A stretch of 64,000 nucleotides of DNA. Source: Lindgomyces ingoldianus (lineage: Eukaryota; Ascomycota; Dothideomycetes; Pleosporales; Lindgomycetaceae). Positions 12,102-23,402 of this stretch are shown here, piece by piece (the stretch's first letter is position 1; the number at the start of each line of letters is the position of its first letter). The notes beneath the pieces were generated by a model. It made no database searches and was not told the origin of the DNA. It saw nothing but the letters and a program-made list of their open reading frames with translations. Where the stretch lies: the NCBI RefSeq assembly GCF_010093535.1, contig NW_022985195.1, forward strand, positions 257,200 through 321,199, in the 5' to 3' direction. Position numbers and translations under genes: made by a program.

Positions 12102-14263
12102 AAAGATGGGGGATATGGCACAGGTTGTGGAAATAGAGATGGGGAGGAGTTGGCTCCGCAAGGAAGAAGCGAATCTGGGTAAGAGAGATCTAACATGGAT
12201 TGCGGAAGAAACAGTATCATTGCTGGGCGTTAGCTCCAAAGCTGATTTGCCTGATAGCGGCTTCGGCTGGATTTTTTGGCATGTTGATTGGGGCTTTGGC
12301 TTTGTGGCTATCTCCCTTCTGCTTCTGCTATGTCATTTGTGCTTACTTTTTCCTTTTTCTGGGCTATTAACGCTCAGATTCCCTAAAGGCCTACTAGCGA
12401 GATACTACCTTTGCTTGGCATCTCGAAGATGTACATAGGGTTGATGGGTGTTGCATTGGGAATGCCACTCTCAGGCCTATCTTTGCTTCCAAGTCTGGTG
12501 GGCATACCAGCATGAGCACAAACATGTAAGAATACAATAGACATAAGTTTCAGAACGTCTCTCTTCTCTTTTCTTATTCTCACTTTTCCCACCGTTGCTC
12601 GCCTTGACCTTCCCGGAAACTACACCACATGTGTTCAGTCCTTTCATGTATTCTGTTCTCGTTGGTAATATCCAAGTTGTTAGTATCCAGGCTGGCAACG
12701 TCCACCACGTTCTCAATTTCCAGTGTGCTAATGTCCAATTAACTAACATCGATATTGACAATGTTTAGGTTTTCAACGTCCTGTAGTCCCATATTGAGGA
12801 CAGAGGCCACCATCTCCCTCTATATAGAATCCCCCACGCAGCGCATTGCTTGCATACACCAGAAACAACATCAACTATATCTTCAACACCAAACCTCCAA
12901 CACTAGGATCAAAAGTACTAACCAAAACTTCCTATCCACACATCGTGCCAACAAACCACCACCACATTGTAGAGCAAAACAATCCTCTAGAGCCGCTGCG
13001 CGAAATAATTTAGGAAGGAATTCATGCCGGATATTGTCCTGCCGCGCTAGCACGTGTTCTACGTACGCCTTGTCCTCAATTGGGCTTGAAGTATTACCGG
13101 AGCACTCTGACCCTTTGTCCCGTTTGATGGGAATATAATTCACCCCCGACCTGCAATGCACTAGATACGGCGGAAGGAGTAGCAGCTACTCAACCCGTGG
13201 AGTAAGGTTAAGAGGTCGGTGTGAGTGATGTGCTGCGCATCTAGAGGGAGCTGCCAGGGGTGGTTAGGCGCTGTTGCCTTGCACTGATAAGTAATGACTA
13301 TTCAGTGGCATTGCGCGCTCTGAGGAGTGATTTCTTTCAAGGTTCTCTTTGCTTAATAGTGAGTTCATGTTTTATAAGGCGGAGAGTCGTGTGTGCTAGA
13401 TGAGAATGGTTCCCTTTGCGCAATTCGATGGGGGGGCTGGAAGTCGTCCTGGTTTCTACTCACTCAGTATTAGCTTCGAGATGAAATCGCTCAATCCCTC
13501 TTGCTATCTTTCTTAATCTCTAAACGGACTCCGCTCTTCTATCATCTCTAGTTCACAGGCATTAAACCCCTTGACCAGCTTTCCATGAAACACTTGGACA
13601 CAGCGACAAGAAAAACCAAGAGGCTGCAGCCTCACAACAACTACCCCCTAATCATGCGTAAGATATATATGATGGTCATGTAATGTTGTATAGCCTGAGC
13701 GAGGCCCTCAGCTTCGGCTGTCTAGGGGGTGAAGAAGGGAAAGGCTGCTGTCGGAGGGTGTAAAAGCCATGGAAATTGTCGCCCACATCTACAAGAACTG
13801 GAACAAGAAATAGCAATAGAGGTAGAAATTGAGGGGTGAGCATCATCCTCAGCCAATGGTGGACGCTAATCGAATAGGAGAGGCTTCTTAAGTTTAGAAG
13901 CGGCTCTCTAGCTCGCAGTTTATAAAGGCCCCCTCTCCAATGCTCTAATCTTCAGTTTAGATCTCTATACGGTTGGAATAAAGTTACAACAGGGCCTTTT
14001 CATCTTCTGTCGTTCAGCTCCAAAAATGGCCATTTCGAAGCCCGACGACTTTGCTGCGAGGGCTGAAATAAAAACAGCCGGCAGGGTAACCATTTCTTAG
14101 ACAAAAAAGATATACTGATATTAGCCATGAGGGTGGGACATATTTTCTAGGTTGAGGAAGTGATTTGCGGAAAGTCTGCTAGTCAAACCCGGGAGCAAAG
14201 GACATGGATGATGCATTGAGAAGATGGTGCGCACCATTTTGCTCCTATATGCGATATATTTAT
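12102..14263. other. Gene-poor intergenic region
   Basis: About 2.2 kb without a recognisable gene. It contains the 15-bp-periodic block at 12655-12785 (listed separately) and otherwise only short overlapping ORFs. I see no terminal repeats or transposase relic. Confidence 0.5.
12655..12785 (-). repeat. Degenerate 15-bp tandem repeat, possible decayed pentapeptide-repeat coding piece
   Basis: The TCC-like core recurs at 12671, 12686, 12701, 12719, 12734, 12749, 12764 and 12779: seven steps of 15 bp except for one of 18. On the minus strand one frame reads as five-residue units (VENLN, IVNID, VS*LD, ISTLE, IENVVD, VASLD, TNNLD, ITNEN), consensus [IV]-x-[NST]-L-[DEN], broken by one TAA. A multiple-of-three period, including the single 18-bp unit, suggests past selection for coding. 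Only ~130 bp remain and I cannot connect them to a larger gene. Confidence 0.5.
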
Positions 14264-14983
14264 CTACGCTGCTAACATGCTGTCAACAAGCTCATCTATC
14301 CTATAAATGCGCACAAACCAATGATGCCACCCTCTGCCAACGATCTTCCTTCTCAAATGCGGCATGCCCTCTTCATCCATCCACGTCACGTTTTCATTCA
14401 TATCAAACGCAGGTGATGATTGCGTAAGGCGTCCCACACAAGAGCTCCAAGCCTTAGTCTTCTCCGTAAACGCACCTATGCATGTTGTTCCTGAGGGTGC
14501 TTCTTCGAGGGCGATATAGACCATATCATCGGGGTGGAGTCGCATAGGCAAGCATGCTGTACCACGTTGATTCTTGCGTGCCTTTGGTATCTTCGTGTCT
14601 ATTCCTCTTTCCGTATGTAGCTCCGTCCGCAAGACCTTCACCCGTCCGGATTTCGTAAGGAAGGTTAACTCTTCAGTCGGGGCGTGTTGTGGAAGACCGG
14701 TAGCACCAGAAGCTCCGGCTCCTGCAGCAGCAGTATAGAGGTCGGAGAAGGCGCCGAGAAGAACTCCAGGTTTGCTACCGTAAGGGTAGGACTCATATTG
14801 TAGTATGTACAATGATAGTACAGAGGAAGCGATGGGAACCTTCCTATGCCTCTGAAGCTTCTTCGTAGCCGGTGGTGCTCGCGGAGAGTGTACTCTCGGT
14901 GGTTTGGAGAGTCTTTTTTCGGGCGGCTGGAGGAGCCTGCACTTGGAGGGCCTATGGGACGCCGATGGGTTCTGGGGCGGCAT
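14264..14983 (-). CDS. Hypothetical protein, 239 aa
   Basis: An uninterrupted ORF of 239 codons in an otherwise sparse region. The first ~50 residues are basic and Pro/Ser-rich. The rest has balanced composition with segments that look like folded protein: YPYGSKPGVLLGAFSDLYTA, TACLPMRLHPDDMVYIALEE and KIVGRGWHHWFVRIYRIDEL. I do not recognise a family. The orderly C-terminal half argues for a real gene; the N-terminal part and start codon are uncertain, and an intron near the join of the basic and folded parts is possible. Confidence 0.45.
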   Translation of the reverse strand: MPPQNPSASHRPSKCRLLQPPEKRLSKPPRVHSPRAPPATKKLQRHRKVPIASSVLSLYILQYESYPYGSKPGVLLGAFSDLYTAAAGAGASGATGLPQHAPTEELTFLTKSGRVKVLRTELHTERGIDTKIPKARKNQRGTACLPMRLHPDDMVYIALEEAPSGTTCIGAFTEKTKAWSSCVGRLTQSSPAFDMNENVTWMDEEGMPHLRRKIVGRGWHHWFVRIYRIDELVDSMLAA

Positions 14984-15751
14984 CCGAGCTTGAATGCTAG
15001 CCCAGGAATTAGATTTCGACCGTTCACGAGATTGTGAATATCGCTAGATTGTTGTCAAGCTTCCACTCCAGAGACCATGGATATCCTAGCCTTCGATACC
15101 TTGCCCAGTTCCGTACTTCAGTATTCCCCCCAACTTTAGGGGAATATTTTCTAGGAAACGAATGTAACACGAGATATTCTCACCGTACTTGTATAATATC
15201 TTAACGAACGTGCAATGGGAGTTGGAGTCTGAAGCGATCGTAACAATTCACCTTCGAAGGATTCCGACCCCGCGTTGGGGCTGTGCAAACTCTCAAACGC
15301 TGGCTCAAATATAAATAGGGCTCATAATGTCCTCGTCGACGAGATCCACAAATAGCCTCGCTGCGTAAATATTAGTGAAGAGTGAGAATTGCTTCGTATA
15401 CATTCAGTTTCGTCCAGAACTGTATTGTGAGTTCACCGCCAAGCATTCAACTATGTCAGCGCAGTCACTCCTCATCGGCCTTGCTTACCTCGACCAGACT
15501 CCCCATCCCCGAATCAATGGGCATATGCCATTATCACACCACCGCATCTTAGGATTGTCTCATCAGGCGGCGAGGGAAAAGCATAATCCTACCCCGCACC
15601 CAACCAACCGCAACAACCAGGCAGCAGGCGTCAATATCTGCTGCGCTTCCAGCTCAAAGCGTTTATAGGATCGTTCAACCTTCTATCGAGCCTCCCTCTC
15701 TTTTCGCTTGCAATTCTCACGGAACCCCTTACGCACCGATAATTACTCAAC
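14984..15751. other. Intergenic region, likely promoter of the DUF4419 gene
   Basis: About 770 bp between a minus-strand ORF and a plus-strand gene that diverge from it. A TATA-like AATATAAATAGG lies near 15308-15320. No coding frame is convincing. Confidence 0.4.
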
Positions 15752-17365
15752 ATGCCGGTAACCACTCGAGCAGCACCAGTCGAGGTCAAATTTGCTCCTG
15801 AATTGAAGGGACTCAATGCAACCTCAATTCTGCAAGCTTCATGCCCAAATCAATGGGACACGAGTAGCTCTCTCCTAGACTCGTCGTTCGGAAACAACGA
15901 AGCTATCCAAGCTAACCAGAATGGGTTTGTCAAAACTGTGTTGGATGCCTATCTTCAGCACAATCACTTGGTCCTTCGCCCGGAAGACGTCTGGTTCGCC
16001 ATCCTCATCCAATTCAACTTCTACGTGAACAAACACTCTGAGAAGCTCCGAAAGTTTTTCGTGGAGCATCAAGGCAAGAAGAAGTTAGAGATTTTGCAGA
16101 CCCCGCCCATGGACCTCGCAGCCTTTGCTCTAGCTATGACTGGGCTCATCGCGGCAAACATCAAGGATCCTGCCTTGAGGGAGTGGATCATGCCCTCATT
16201 CTCAACCACAACGAATACAGACAAAGTAACCGCAGCCATCATCATGATGGGAACTATGCAGAAGTACTTTGCTTTCTTCCTCGGCATTACGTGTGGCATC
16301 CCGTCGGTAACTCTTATGGGTGAGAGGGAGGATTGGGAAAATATTATGGACCGTATTGACTTTCTTTGTAAGTTTGGCGACGAACACGAAGAGCTCCTTC
16401 TGTGGAACTCGGTGCTGAAGTCCGTTGTGTCACGCTTCGTGCAGACATTTGATGCACCCGACTCTCCTGAAGTCGTCCAGTTCTGGCAGAAAACTGTCCA
16501 CCAGCACACGAACAGTTACTCTGGAGAGAAGCAAATCACGGGTTGGATCCTAGCATTCTGCTTCTGGGAGACTGAGGGAAATCCCCTTATTGCACGGGCT
16601 ATCGGGCGGCGTAGTCCACCATGGCGCGAAGGAGTCAAGAGTGATGGACTAGAGTACTGGCTTGAAAACAACCGATTGGGACAACTCGATTGGAATGACG
16701 TCCCTGCCGGTTATGCACACGTTCCTGTGCATATCAAAGAATACGGCTCGGGCGAAAAGTATCTGACTACCGCGATTGCTGGATCTGTGGGGTGGAGAGT
16801 ACTGGATAGCGACCTCATTTTTGCAGAGACTCGAGGAGAAAACAAGGCAAAGGCGAAGGCCCGTCCCAGACAACCCCGGCTCCCAATCTTACAATTAGGA
16901 AGGCAGGGTAATACCTCGGGTCCCTCAACATACACAGGATCTACCCTGAAGGAAGACACAAAAAGGTCTGGCATTCTGAGCAAGATCCAGAAAGTCTTCT
17001 GCTTCAAACCTAAGGACGAGGATAACTCCGGAGAAAATACTGCTCCTTCTAAGCTGACTCCTATTAATGCAGCGCCAGCTAAGGTCGATCAACCTCAAAA
17101 GGAAGAGAGCTATTTCCAGCGTATGTTTCTTGAAGAGAGGATGGACATAGTTCCGCAAATCTCGGACCTTAGTGAACTTAGTCAACCATGGGAGTACGAG
17201 GCTGGAGGCAAGAGAGATACACTCCAGCCGGTAACAGGCTGGTGGGTTGTTAAATCAAAAGCTGGCGTGTATGGTAAAGATCCAGATTGCCCAGATATTC
17301 AGTTTGATTCTGACGCGGAGGACTATAATGATGATCTGGCCAGAAATGGCAGGCCGTTATACTGA
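15752..17365 (+). CDS. DUF4419 domain protein
   Basis: Single-exon ORF of 537 aa. Residues ~40-330 match what I know of DUF4419 proteins: GFVKTVLDAYLQHNHLVLRP, the RPEDVWFAILIQFNFYVNKH block, then a W/F-rich segment ending ITGWILAFCFWETEGNPL and the WNDVPAGYAHVPV stretch. These proteins are widespread in fungi, often in several copies, and have no established function. The C-terminal ~150 residues are Lys/Pro/Ser-rich, resume a short ordered segment (QPVTGWWVVKSKAGVYGKDP) and end in an acidic tail. No signal peptide or membrane segment is evident. The ATG is the first in frame after a non-coding leader. Confidence 0.85.
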   Translation: MPVTTRAAPVEVKFAPELKGLNATSILQASCPNQWDTSSSLLDSSFGNNEAIQANQNGFVKTVLDAYLQHNHLVLRPEDVWFAILIQFNFYVNKHSEKLRKFFVEHQGKKKLEILQTPPMDLAAFALAMTGLIAANIKDPALREWIMPSFSTTTNTDKVTAAIIMMGTMQKYFAFFLGITCGIPSVTLMGEREDWENIMDRIDFLCKFGDEHEELLLWNSVLKSVVSRFVQTFDAPDSPEVVQFWQKTVHQHTNSYSGEKQITGWILAFCFWETEGNPLIARAIGRRSPPWREGVKSDGLEYWLENNRLGQLDWNDVPAGYAHVPVHIKEYGSGEKYLTTAIAGSVGWRVLDSDLIFAETRGENKAKAKARPRQPRLPILQLGRQGNTSGPSTYTGSTLKEDTKRSGILSKIQKVFCFKPKDEDNSGENTAPSKLTPINAAPAKVDQPQKEESYFQRMFLEERMDIVPQISDLSELSQPWEYEAGGKRDTLQPVTGWWVVKSKAGVYGKDPDCPDIQFDSDAEDYNDDLARNGRPLY

Positions 17366-17822
17366 TATAAAGGAGGAAGGGTCGAAAAACGCGCTACGGT
17401 TCTGTGGATTGACATCTTTATTTAGTAGCTGAGGCAATCAATGATCCAGATCTTTCGAGGTAGAATGTTACAGCTCAAGTTGTGTGGAACGATTAGAGTT
17501 GTGGAAATGATCCAGTGGCGCTAATCTTCGGTGGGTACGGTAGGCTAGTCGAGATTGATGCTTGGTTAGACGCCCCAGATCTTCTTTGGTTCGCATCGTT
17601 CCCACATCTTACTGCTCATCACATCTCATCCACACAATCGAACAAAAACTCTATTCGCAAAAGTCATAAAGTATAGCCTATTGCTTTGATACTAAAGCAT
17701 ACATAGCTGTTGAGTCCCAACCTCGAATACTAACCTGTGTCCTCGGTATTCGACTTCCCCTCTTTCTCCATGGTTGTTGCTACAATTCTAGGACGGATGT
17801 GAAAAACCTTTAACCTCCGGCT
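17366..17822. other. Intergenic region between DUF4419 gene and SDR relic
   Basis: About 450 bp with no recognisable coding or structured feature. Confidence 0.4.
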
Positions 17823-18349
17823 CTATTGCTCGTACCAGAGATACGTGAACAGCTTGAGCGCGGCCATCTTGCTCACCCCGTACCCAGAAAGGCCAGGAGC
17901 AAAATCGATGACAGCCGCGCCTGATGTCGTGTTAATTATTGTTGGACCTTGATTTCGAATTGCCTGCAATACCGTTCGAAATTTTGCTCATCCAGCTCTT
18001 CATTTGCACCGCCTTTGACTGTTGGGATCGAGGCCAAGGTCCGCGGCATTATTCACCAAAATGTCAATTGGTTTCCCATCGCTGATCTTCCGCGCCTCCG
18101 TGAAAATTTCTTCGATTCTCTGCGGGCCTTCACTGATGTCAAAAATGAAATTCTGCACGATTGTGTTGCGACACCATTTCTTGATGTGATTCCTGGTTTC
18201 TTGAAGAGTTGATGCAGTTCGTTCGGAGAGAAACACAGCCCTGGCGCCGGCTTTTGCAAAGGCGAGGGCGCTTGCAGCACCAATTCTGGTCCCGGAACCT
18301 GTAATAAAGGCTGATTTGCCAGAAAGAGATACACCTTTAATCTTCAGTT
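17823..18349 (-). pseudogene. Broken short-chain dehydrogenase/reductase (SDR) gene
   Basis: On the minus strand one frame reads LSGKSAFITGSGTRIGAASA, the Rossmann dinucleotide-binding motif (TGxGxxIG form), continuing to KPIDILVNNAADLG, the SDR NNA motif. After a stop and a frame change, another frame reads PTIINTTSGAAVIDFAPGLS then GYGVSKMAALKLFTYLWYEQ, which carries the active-site Ser and the Y-x-x-x-K pair, and then ends at a TAG. The residues normally lying between NNAG and the catalytic Ser are mostly missing, and the C-terminal third of an SDR is absent. At least one frame change plus an internal and a 3' deletion make this a pseudogene. No ATG lies suitably close upstream. Confidence 0.8.
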
Positions 18350-20189
18350 GGAGTTCTGAATAGGTATCATGATGGAATTAGGAGGTAAAATCTCGACGCG
18401 TAATAAGTTGTGGGATGGTGGGCAGATTGGTGGGCTTTGTTAGGTATGTTTGGGCAGCACAATATGATGGGCTCAAAATTGCATTCGATATGTGTCCTGG
18501 GACTGCTCTAAGGTAGACGTTAAGTGTGACTTATGTACTCAATCGCTCACCAAACTCAATTGCTGTCGGTTAAGGCAGTTTTTGGTGATGAAAAAATTTG
18601 TCGCCCTCAAATTTCGCGGCTGCATGGATTCGGGAAGCCACAAGTGCCAAAAATTCCCAGCCAAGGATTAGACAACGGCGTTACAGGTCAGAGAGTCTTG
18701 GCCTCCCGCCTTATCGAATTCAGCGCTTATCCCTTGGCACGTAATATGGCACGGTACAAAAGGGCACTTCTCTATCACAATTCGGCCTTACAAAGGTATG
18801 ACTGGAGTGGATCAATTACCCTGCTGGTGGCGGAAGCTTTTGTGCTAGCTAGCCTCTTTGGTTTATTGCCGCTACTTTCGGTCATATACTGCGTAACGTG
18901 CAAATTAAAGTCAGGTCTGTCCAAGTCTTGCGCTAACAATCAATTCTTTTCTTCACTAGTTATCTAAGTTCCCTTACACTAGTCTCCCTTACTCAAACCT
19001 CTACTTTTCTGGTCTCTACTCCATAATTCCTCGCACCCTCGCAGCCTTCGTCTAGCAACACTTCGGCCTCAATTTTGCAGACATCAACTTAGCATAACCT
19101 GCCTTCAATGTTGTTAAGATCTTCAATAAGCAAACCTTCGTTGATCTTACCGCTACTTTACTAAGGATCATCTCCTTTCCCTTGCAGAATCTGAAATTTC
19201 GTGAGCGTTCAGATAATCATCTTTGAGGCAGTGGGCAACCTACGGCTTGCTCGGCGAAAGTGGCGCTGTTGCCAAAGAGAAATACACCCGATTATCAACT
19301 GAAGGGTGCCAAATATGATAGAAATAATGACCTCAGCGGAGAGTCTCATTTGTGCCATAGTCCGGAATGTGCAGGCGAGAATCGACGTTTCCGAATGCGT
19401 TGATATGACTTAAATAGGTTTTGCTTCAAGTTGGACGAGGTATGGAGCGCATTCTCTAGGGCCTTGTGTCGGCTTAAGGGGAGGACTTTATAAGAGCCAG
19501 TGTAGCAGCCGCTTTAACAGGAATACGTTTAGGAGTTTTGCAATGATAATAATTCTGGGCAGCTTCCCATGCCGGACTGCACAACGCGCAGCGCTCGCCA
19601 GCGTGTCTTACATTGCGTTGGGAACCACCGCCTAGATCAAGAATGATCGTGGTATATTGGCAGATTACGCACTGGATGCGAAATAGGACTTTTGAGCGAA
19701 GCTTCCCCTGCAGCTAAAGCCAGTCAGACAGATGGAAAAGTGTACACATAGGCGAATGGTATCAATCCTGCATTCGCTTGAATAGGTAAACTTACAGGGA
19801 ACCCTTCGGGTGGAGATCAATAGAATAGTAGTTTTGCAAGCGAGATCGTACTTTGCCAAACGCTCACCGGCCTGCACCGACAAAAGCGTTCAACCGCCCC
19901 AAGAGCAGCCATCCACATGCTCAGCCACACACCACAACGATGGGAGTTTTGTGCTTCGTCCAATCAACATCCCTCGTTCAGCTATCCCTCAGACACCCGA
20001 ATAATTTGGTGGCGGTCTGCTTCTCGAACACAGCGGTATATCAGCAGTATATCCACGACAATGCAACATGCAGCATTACTGTCTTTCCTCACTCTCTTCT
20101 CCTCATTAGCGTGATGATTTACTCTTGCATCTTCGTCTAGCAAGATAATTCAGCCGACTAAAACCGTTTCTCCGCGCCTAGGCTGAAAC
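18350..20189. other. Gene-poor intergenic region
   Basis: About 1.8 kb with only short ORFs of no recognisable family, including a 144-codon plus-strand frame at 18533-18967 with a hydrophobic end. Its last part should hold the promoter of the Clr5-TPR gene. Confidence 0.4.
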
Positions 20190-22297
20190 ATGGACCCTTC
20201 AACAGCCTTTCCACTTGATTTGGCACAGATCGATTTTTCATATCCCACACAAAGCCAACACACCGCACAGCAAGCTCATGAGCCCTACGATATCCATTTG
20301 GCGCTCGATGGCTCGGCTTTGCAGATGCAATCCCAAGATAGATGGTCCGCGGCTGGCCTAATCCAGGTCCCGCATTCGTTCGATCCAATTCCAGCACTCC
20401 ACATCCCCGAGCACCATGGCACCGAACCTTCGAGCACTGCCCAGACTATGCCCGTAACATCTATGGACCCGCCAACCCGTCCACGAAAAAGGAAGGCCCC
20501 AACTCTGCCCGCTGTCGCTTGGGAGCCGTACAAGGCTCGAATCCTCGAGCTACATAATACAGAAGGACTGCCTCTAAGGGAAGTTAAAGAAATGATTAAA
20601 AAGGAGTTTGGCTTTACTGCTGAGTACGTCTGTGTTTTTAAAATCAAACAAACTAGAATTCTAATGTGCTAATACAAGTATATTTCAAGGATACGACAAT
20701 ACCGAACACGCATAAGCCAATGGGGAAAGGACAAAAATATCAAACCAGAAGAGATGAAAGCAATAGTTAGAAAAAGACAAGAAAGAAAACTTGTCGAGAG
20801 TAGCAAACGGGAGCTAGTCTTTACAGTTAGGGGCAGTGAAGTAGAGCCGCAGAAGATCAACCGATGGATGAAGCGGAATAACGTCCGTGAAAGCCTATTG
20901 TATGCTCCTAGTCCTGCTGCATGTGAGTAAATCCTTAAAGGATATCACCTCCGTAGGATATTAACATATTATAGCTACCCCATCGGCTGTACGCTGTCAA
21001 ACTATTTCTGAACGCGATTCTCCAGTTCCCAATTCCGCATTTTCACCAGCAGCTCCAATATTCTCACCAGAAAGCAATGTTTCTATAGCTCAAAGTCCAC
21101 AAATATTCTCTCCTGCCCTTTCAATTGCAAGCATAGTTCGACCTCAAAGCAACACTTTCATGGGGAAAAGTCCGGCTCCTACCTACCAATATCTTCCCAG
21201 CTTCCCTCCGGGCCCCGTTCCTTCTGCAAGTGCCTTTCAAGGCCAGGTAGATTCTGTAGCAACTTTTGTTCCTTATCGGTACAGACAAAAGGAAGAAGAG
21301 CGTCTGCGAGAAGAACTCTTGACGGCAGAGACTTTGTTTGGGACCTATCACTCTGGGACTCTAGGCATATTATATCAATTAGGCGAGGTGCTTATAGACC
21401 AAGGAAGATATAAATCCGCAGAAGAGGTGATTCGGAGATTATTAGAGCGTCGCCAAGCTATAAGTGGTAACGACGATGTGAACACGCTTAATGCCTTCGA
21501 ACTTCTAGGGCAAGTCCTACGCCGTCAGGGACTCTATGCTAAGGCCGAGAAACTGTTCCGACGGACATTTGGTTCCAGAAGTGTTATTTTAGGAGTTGAG
21601 CATGGAGACACGCTGAACAGTATGAACAACCTAGGGTTGACATATATGAGTCAAGGGCGGTGGAAGGAGGCCGAAGAGCTGGGGGTGCAAGTGGTGGAGA
21701 CGNNNNNNNNNNNNNNNNNNNNNNNNNNNNNNNNNNNNNNNNNNNNNNNNNNNNNNNNNNNNNNNNNNNNNNNNNNNNNNNNNNNNNNNNNNNNNNNNNN
21801 NNNNNNNNNNNNNNNNNNNNNNNNNNNNNNNNNNNNNNNNNNNNNNNNNNNNNNNNNNNNNNNNNNNNNNNNNNNNNNNNNNNNNNNNNNNNNNNNNNNN
21901 NNNNNNNNNNNNNNNNNNNNNNNNNNNNNNNNNNNNNNNNNNNNNNNNNNTCAAGAGGCGGCTTGGGGAGGAGCATCCAAACACACTGACTAACATGGGT
22001 AACCTAGCATTGACGTACAAGAATCAAGGGCGGTGGAAGGAGGCTGAAGAGCTGGAGGTGCAAGTGGTGGAGACGAGAAAGAGGGTGCTTGGGGAGGAGC
22101 ATCCACACACGCTGAATAGCATGGCCAACCTAGCACATACGTGGAAATCCCAAAGCCGGAATGAAGAGGCAATCTTATTAATGGAAGAGTGCTTCCAGTT
22201 ACAGAAGCATATTGTCGGCCCTTACCATCCTCACACAGAATCCTCACTTGAAGCTCTTAGCAAGTGGCAATTAGAGAAATTAAATATGAGGCTTTAA
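20190..22297 (+). CDS. Clr5-domain protein with kinesin-light-chain-type TPR repeats
   Basis: Three exons: 20190..20623, 20690..20922 and 20975..22297, the last interrupted by 248 N. After a disordered N-terminus, a Clr5 domain (W-x2-YK...L-x5-L-x2-V...GF-x2-S/E-x-RQY-x-x-R-I-x-x-W) is split by intron 1 (EMIKKEFGFTAE|IRQYRTRISQWGKDKNI), followed by a Ser/Pro-rich linker. From about 21300 come 42-residue TPR units (TLNSMNNLGLTYMSQGRWKE; EEHPNTLTNMGNLALTYKNQ). The Clr5 domain is named after a fission-yeast protein needed for heterochromatic silencing and is commonly fused to TPR or ankyrin repeats in filamentous fungi. Function here is unknown; nuclear or scaffold roles are inference. The frame changes across the gap because the N run has the wrong length, not because the gene is clearly broken. 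TAA ends the frame at 22297. Confidence 0.8.
21703..21950. other. Assembly gap (248 N) inside TPR repeats
   Basis: The last full codon before the gap ends at 21702 in VQVVET. After it the frame restarts at 21953 (KRRLGEEHPNTL), the next residues of the same 42-aa (126-bp) repeat unit. Keeping the frame needs a gap length of 1 modulo 3; 248 is 2 modulo 3. Whole repeat units would give 127 or 253 nt, and 253 is close to the 248 present. The gap therefore most likely hides two near-identical TPR units that the assembler could not resolve. Confidence 0.85.
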
Positions 22298-23394
22298 TGC
22301 TACTGTTGTAGAATAAAGAGTTAGCGCAAATGCAGAACAGTCTAAATTGTGCAAGTATGCTTAGAAGTGATATCTAACAGTACGGATCCATATCAAAAGT
22401 AAAACTAGCACTAGATGTCGCCACCACAAGCAGGGAGGGTAGCGAACCCTGCGGCCACGTCATTTCGCTCATTTCACAGTTAGCAGCCACAAAGTGTGGC
22501 GCAGCCCATCACACACGGCATTCTCCTTGAGAAGTTCGCTCCCACCACTTTTCTCCATCATATGCCCTAAGCGTGCGACTTAGGTATCTCGGAGAATTAA
22601 AGTCTTGTTGTTACTCTTGTAGGGTTCTGACGGCCCTTAATTACATTCCCACTTAGGAGGAAGAGACACCTTGTTCGTTCTAAGCAAGAATGCAGTAAAA
22701 CCAACCGCACTCTGAAGGCTTTTTAGCGTATTGCAACACAATGCGCCAGGGGGAGCTAGCTATGCCCATTCCACTCAATGGTACATGTATTCAGTGCTAA
22801 GTCTACGGCGTGCATTGTTTAACACACTGGGATGATAACAAGCAGGGCTCACATAATCATGGTAATACTTGAGAGCAAACAACCCTATAGTCCTCTATGA
22901 TAAAGAGGTTATCAGATGGATGAGGATATACTAATTCTCCAATGAGGAACCAGCTCCCTCTCTACATACCAAGCTTCCTAACCACCCGAATAGTGATCCC
23001 CAACATTCGTAAACTCAAAGATCAAATGAACACAACGAAGACGACAAAGAGAGTAACGAATATGTGAAAGAACGACAGTGAACAGTATACCCAGCACAAC
23101 AATGCGACGACAACTTGAGGAGTACTATTGACCTCTCCGACATCAGCCAGAAGCCTCAGAGTATTGGTTATCCATTTTCGACATCTGACACCTTCGGAGG
23201 TGAATGCATACCTGAAGCGCTCTCGACGCCAGGTAGTCAATATACCAACTGACCCGTCGGGGATATGTTACTGACACTAGGTCATGTCTCACAGCGTTGT
23301 TTGTGCCCACATAGTTAACCAAGGATACGATGGTGGAGGCTTTGCTACCGCTGTTCGTATAGGGTTGGTTTTTGTTTACAAAAAGATTGCGCCT
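22298..23394. other. Intergenic region left of the first hAT-type element
   Basis: About 1.1 kb with no convincing gene. Only short frames are present, and nothing resembling a transposase. Confidence 0.4.
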
Positions 23395-23402
23395 GAGCTT
23401 CT

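Noticed and set aside
21703..21950. Frameshift in the Clr5-TPR gene
   Set aside because: The frame change coincides exactly with an N run of arbitrary length; the repeat phase on both sides is consistent.
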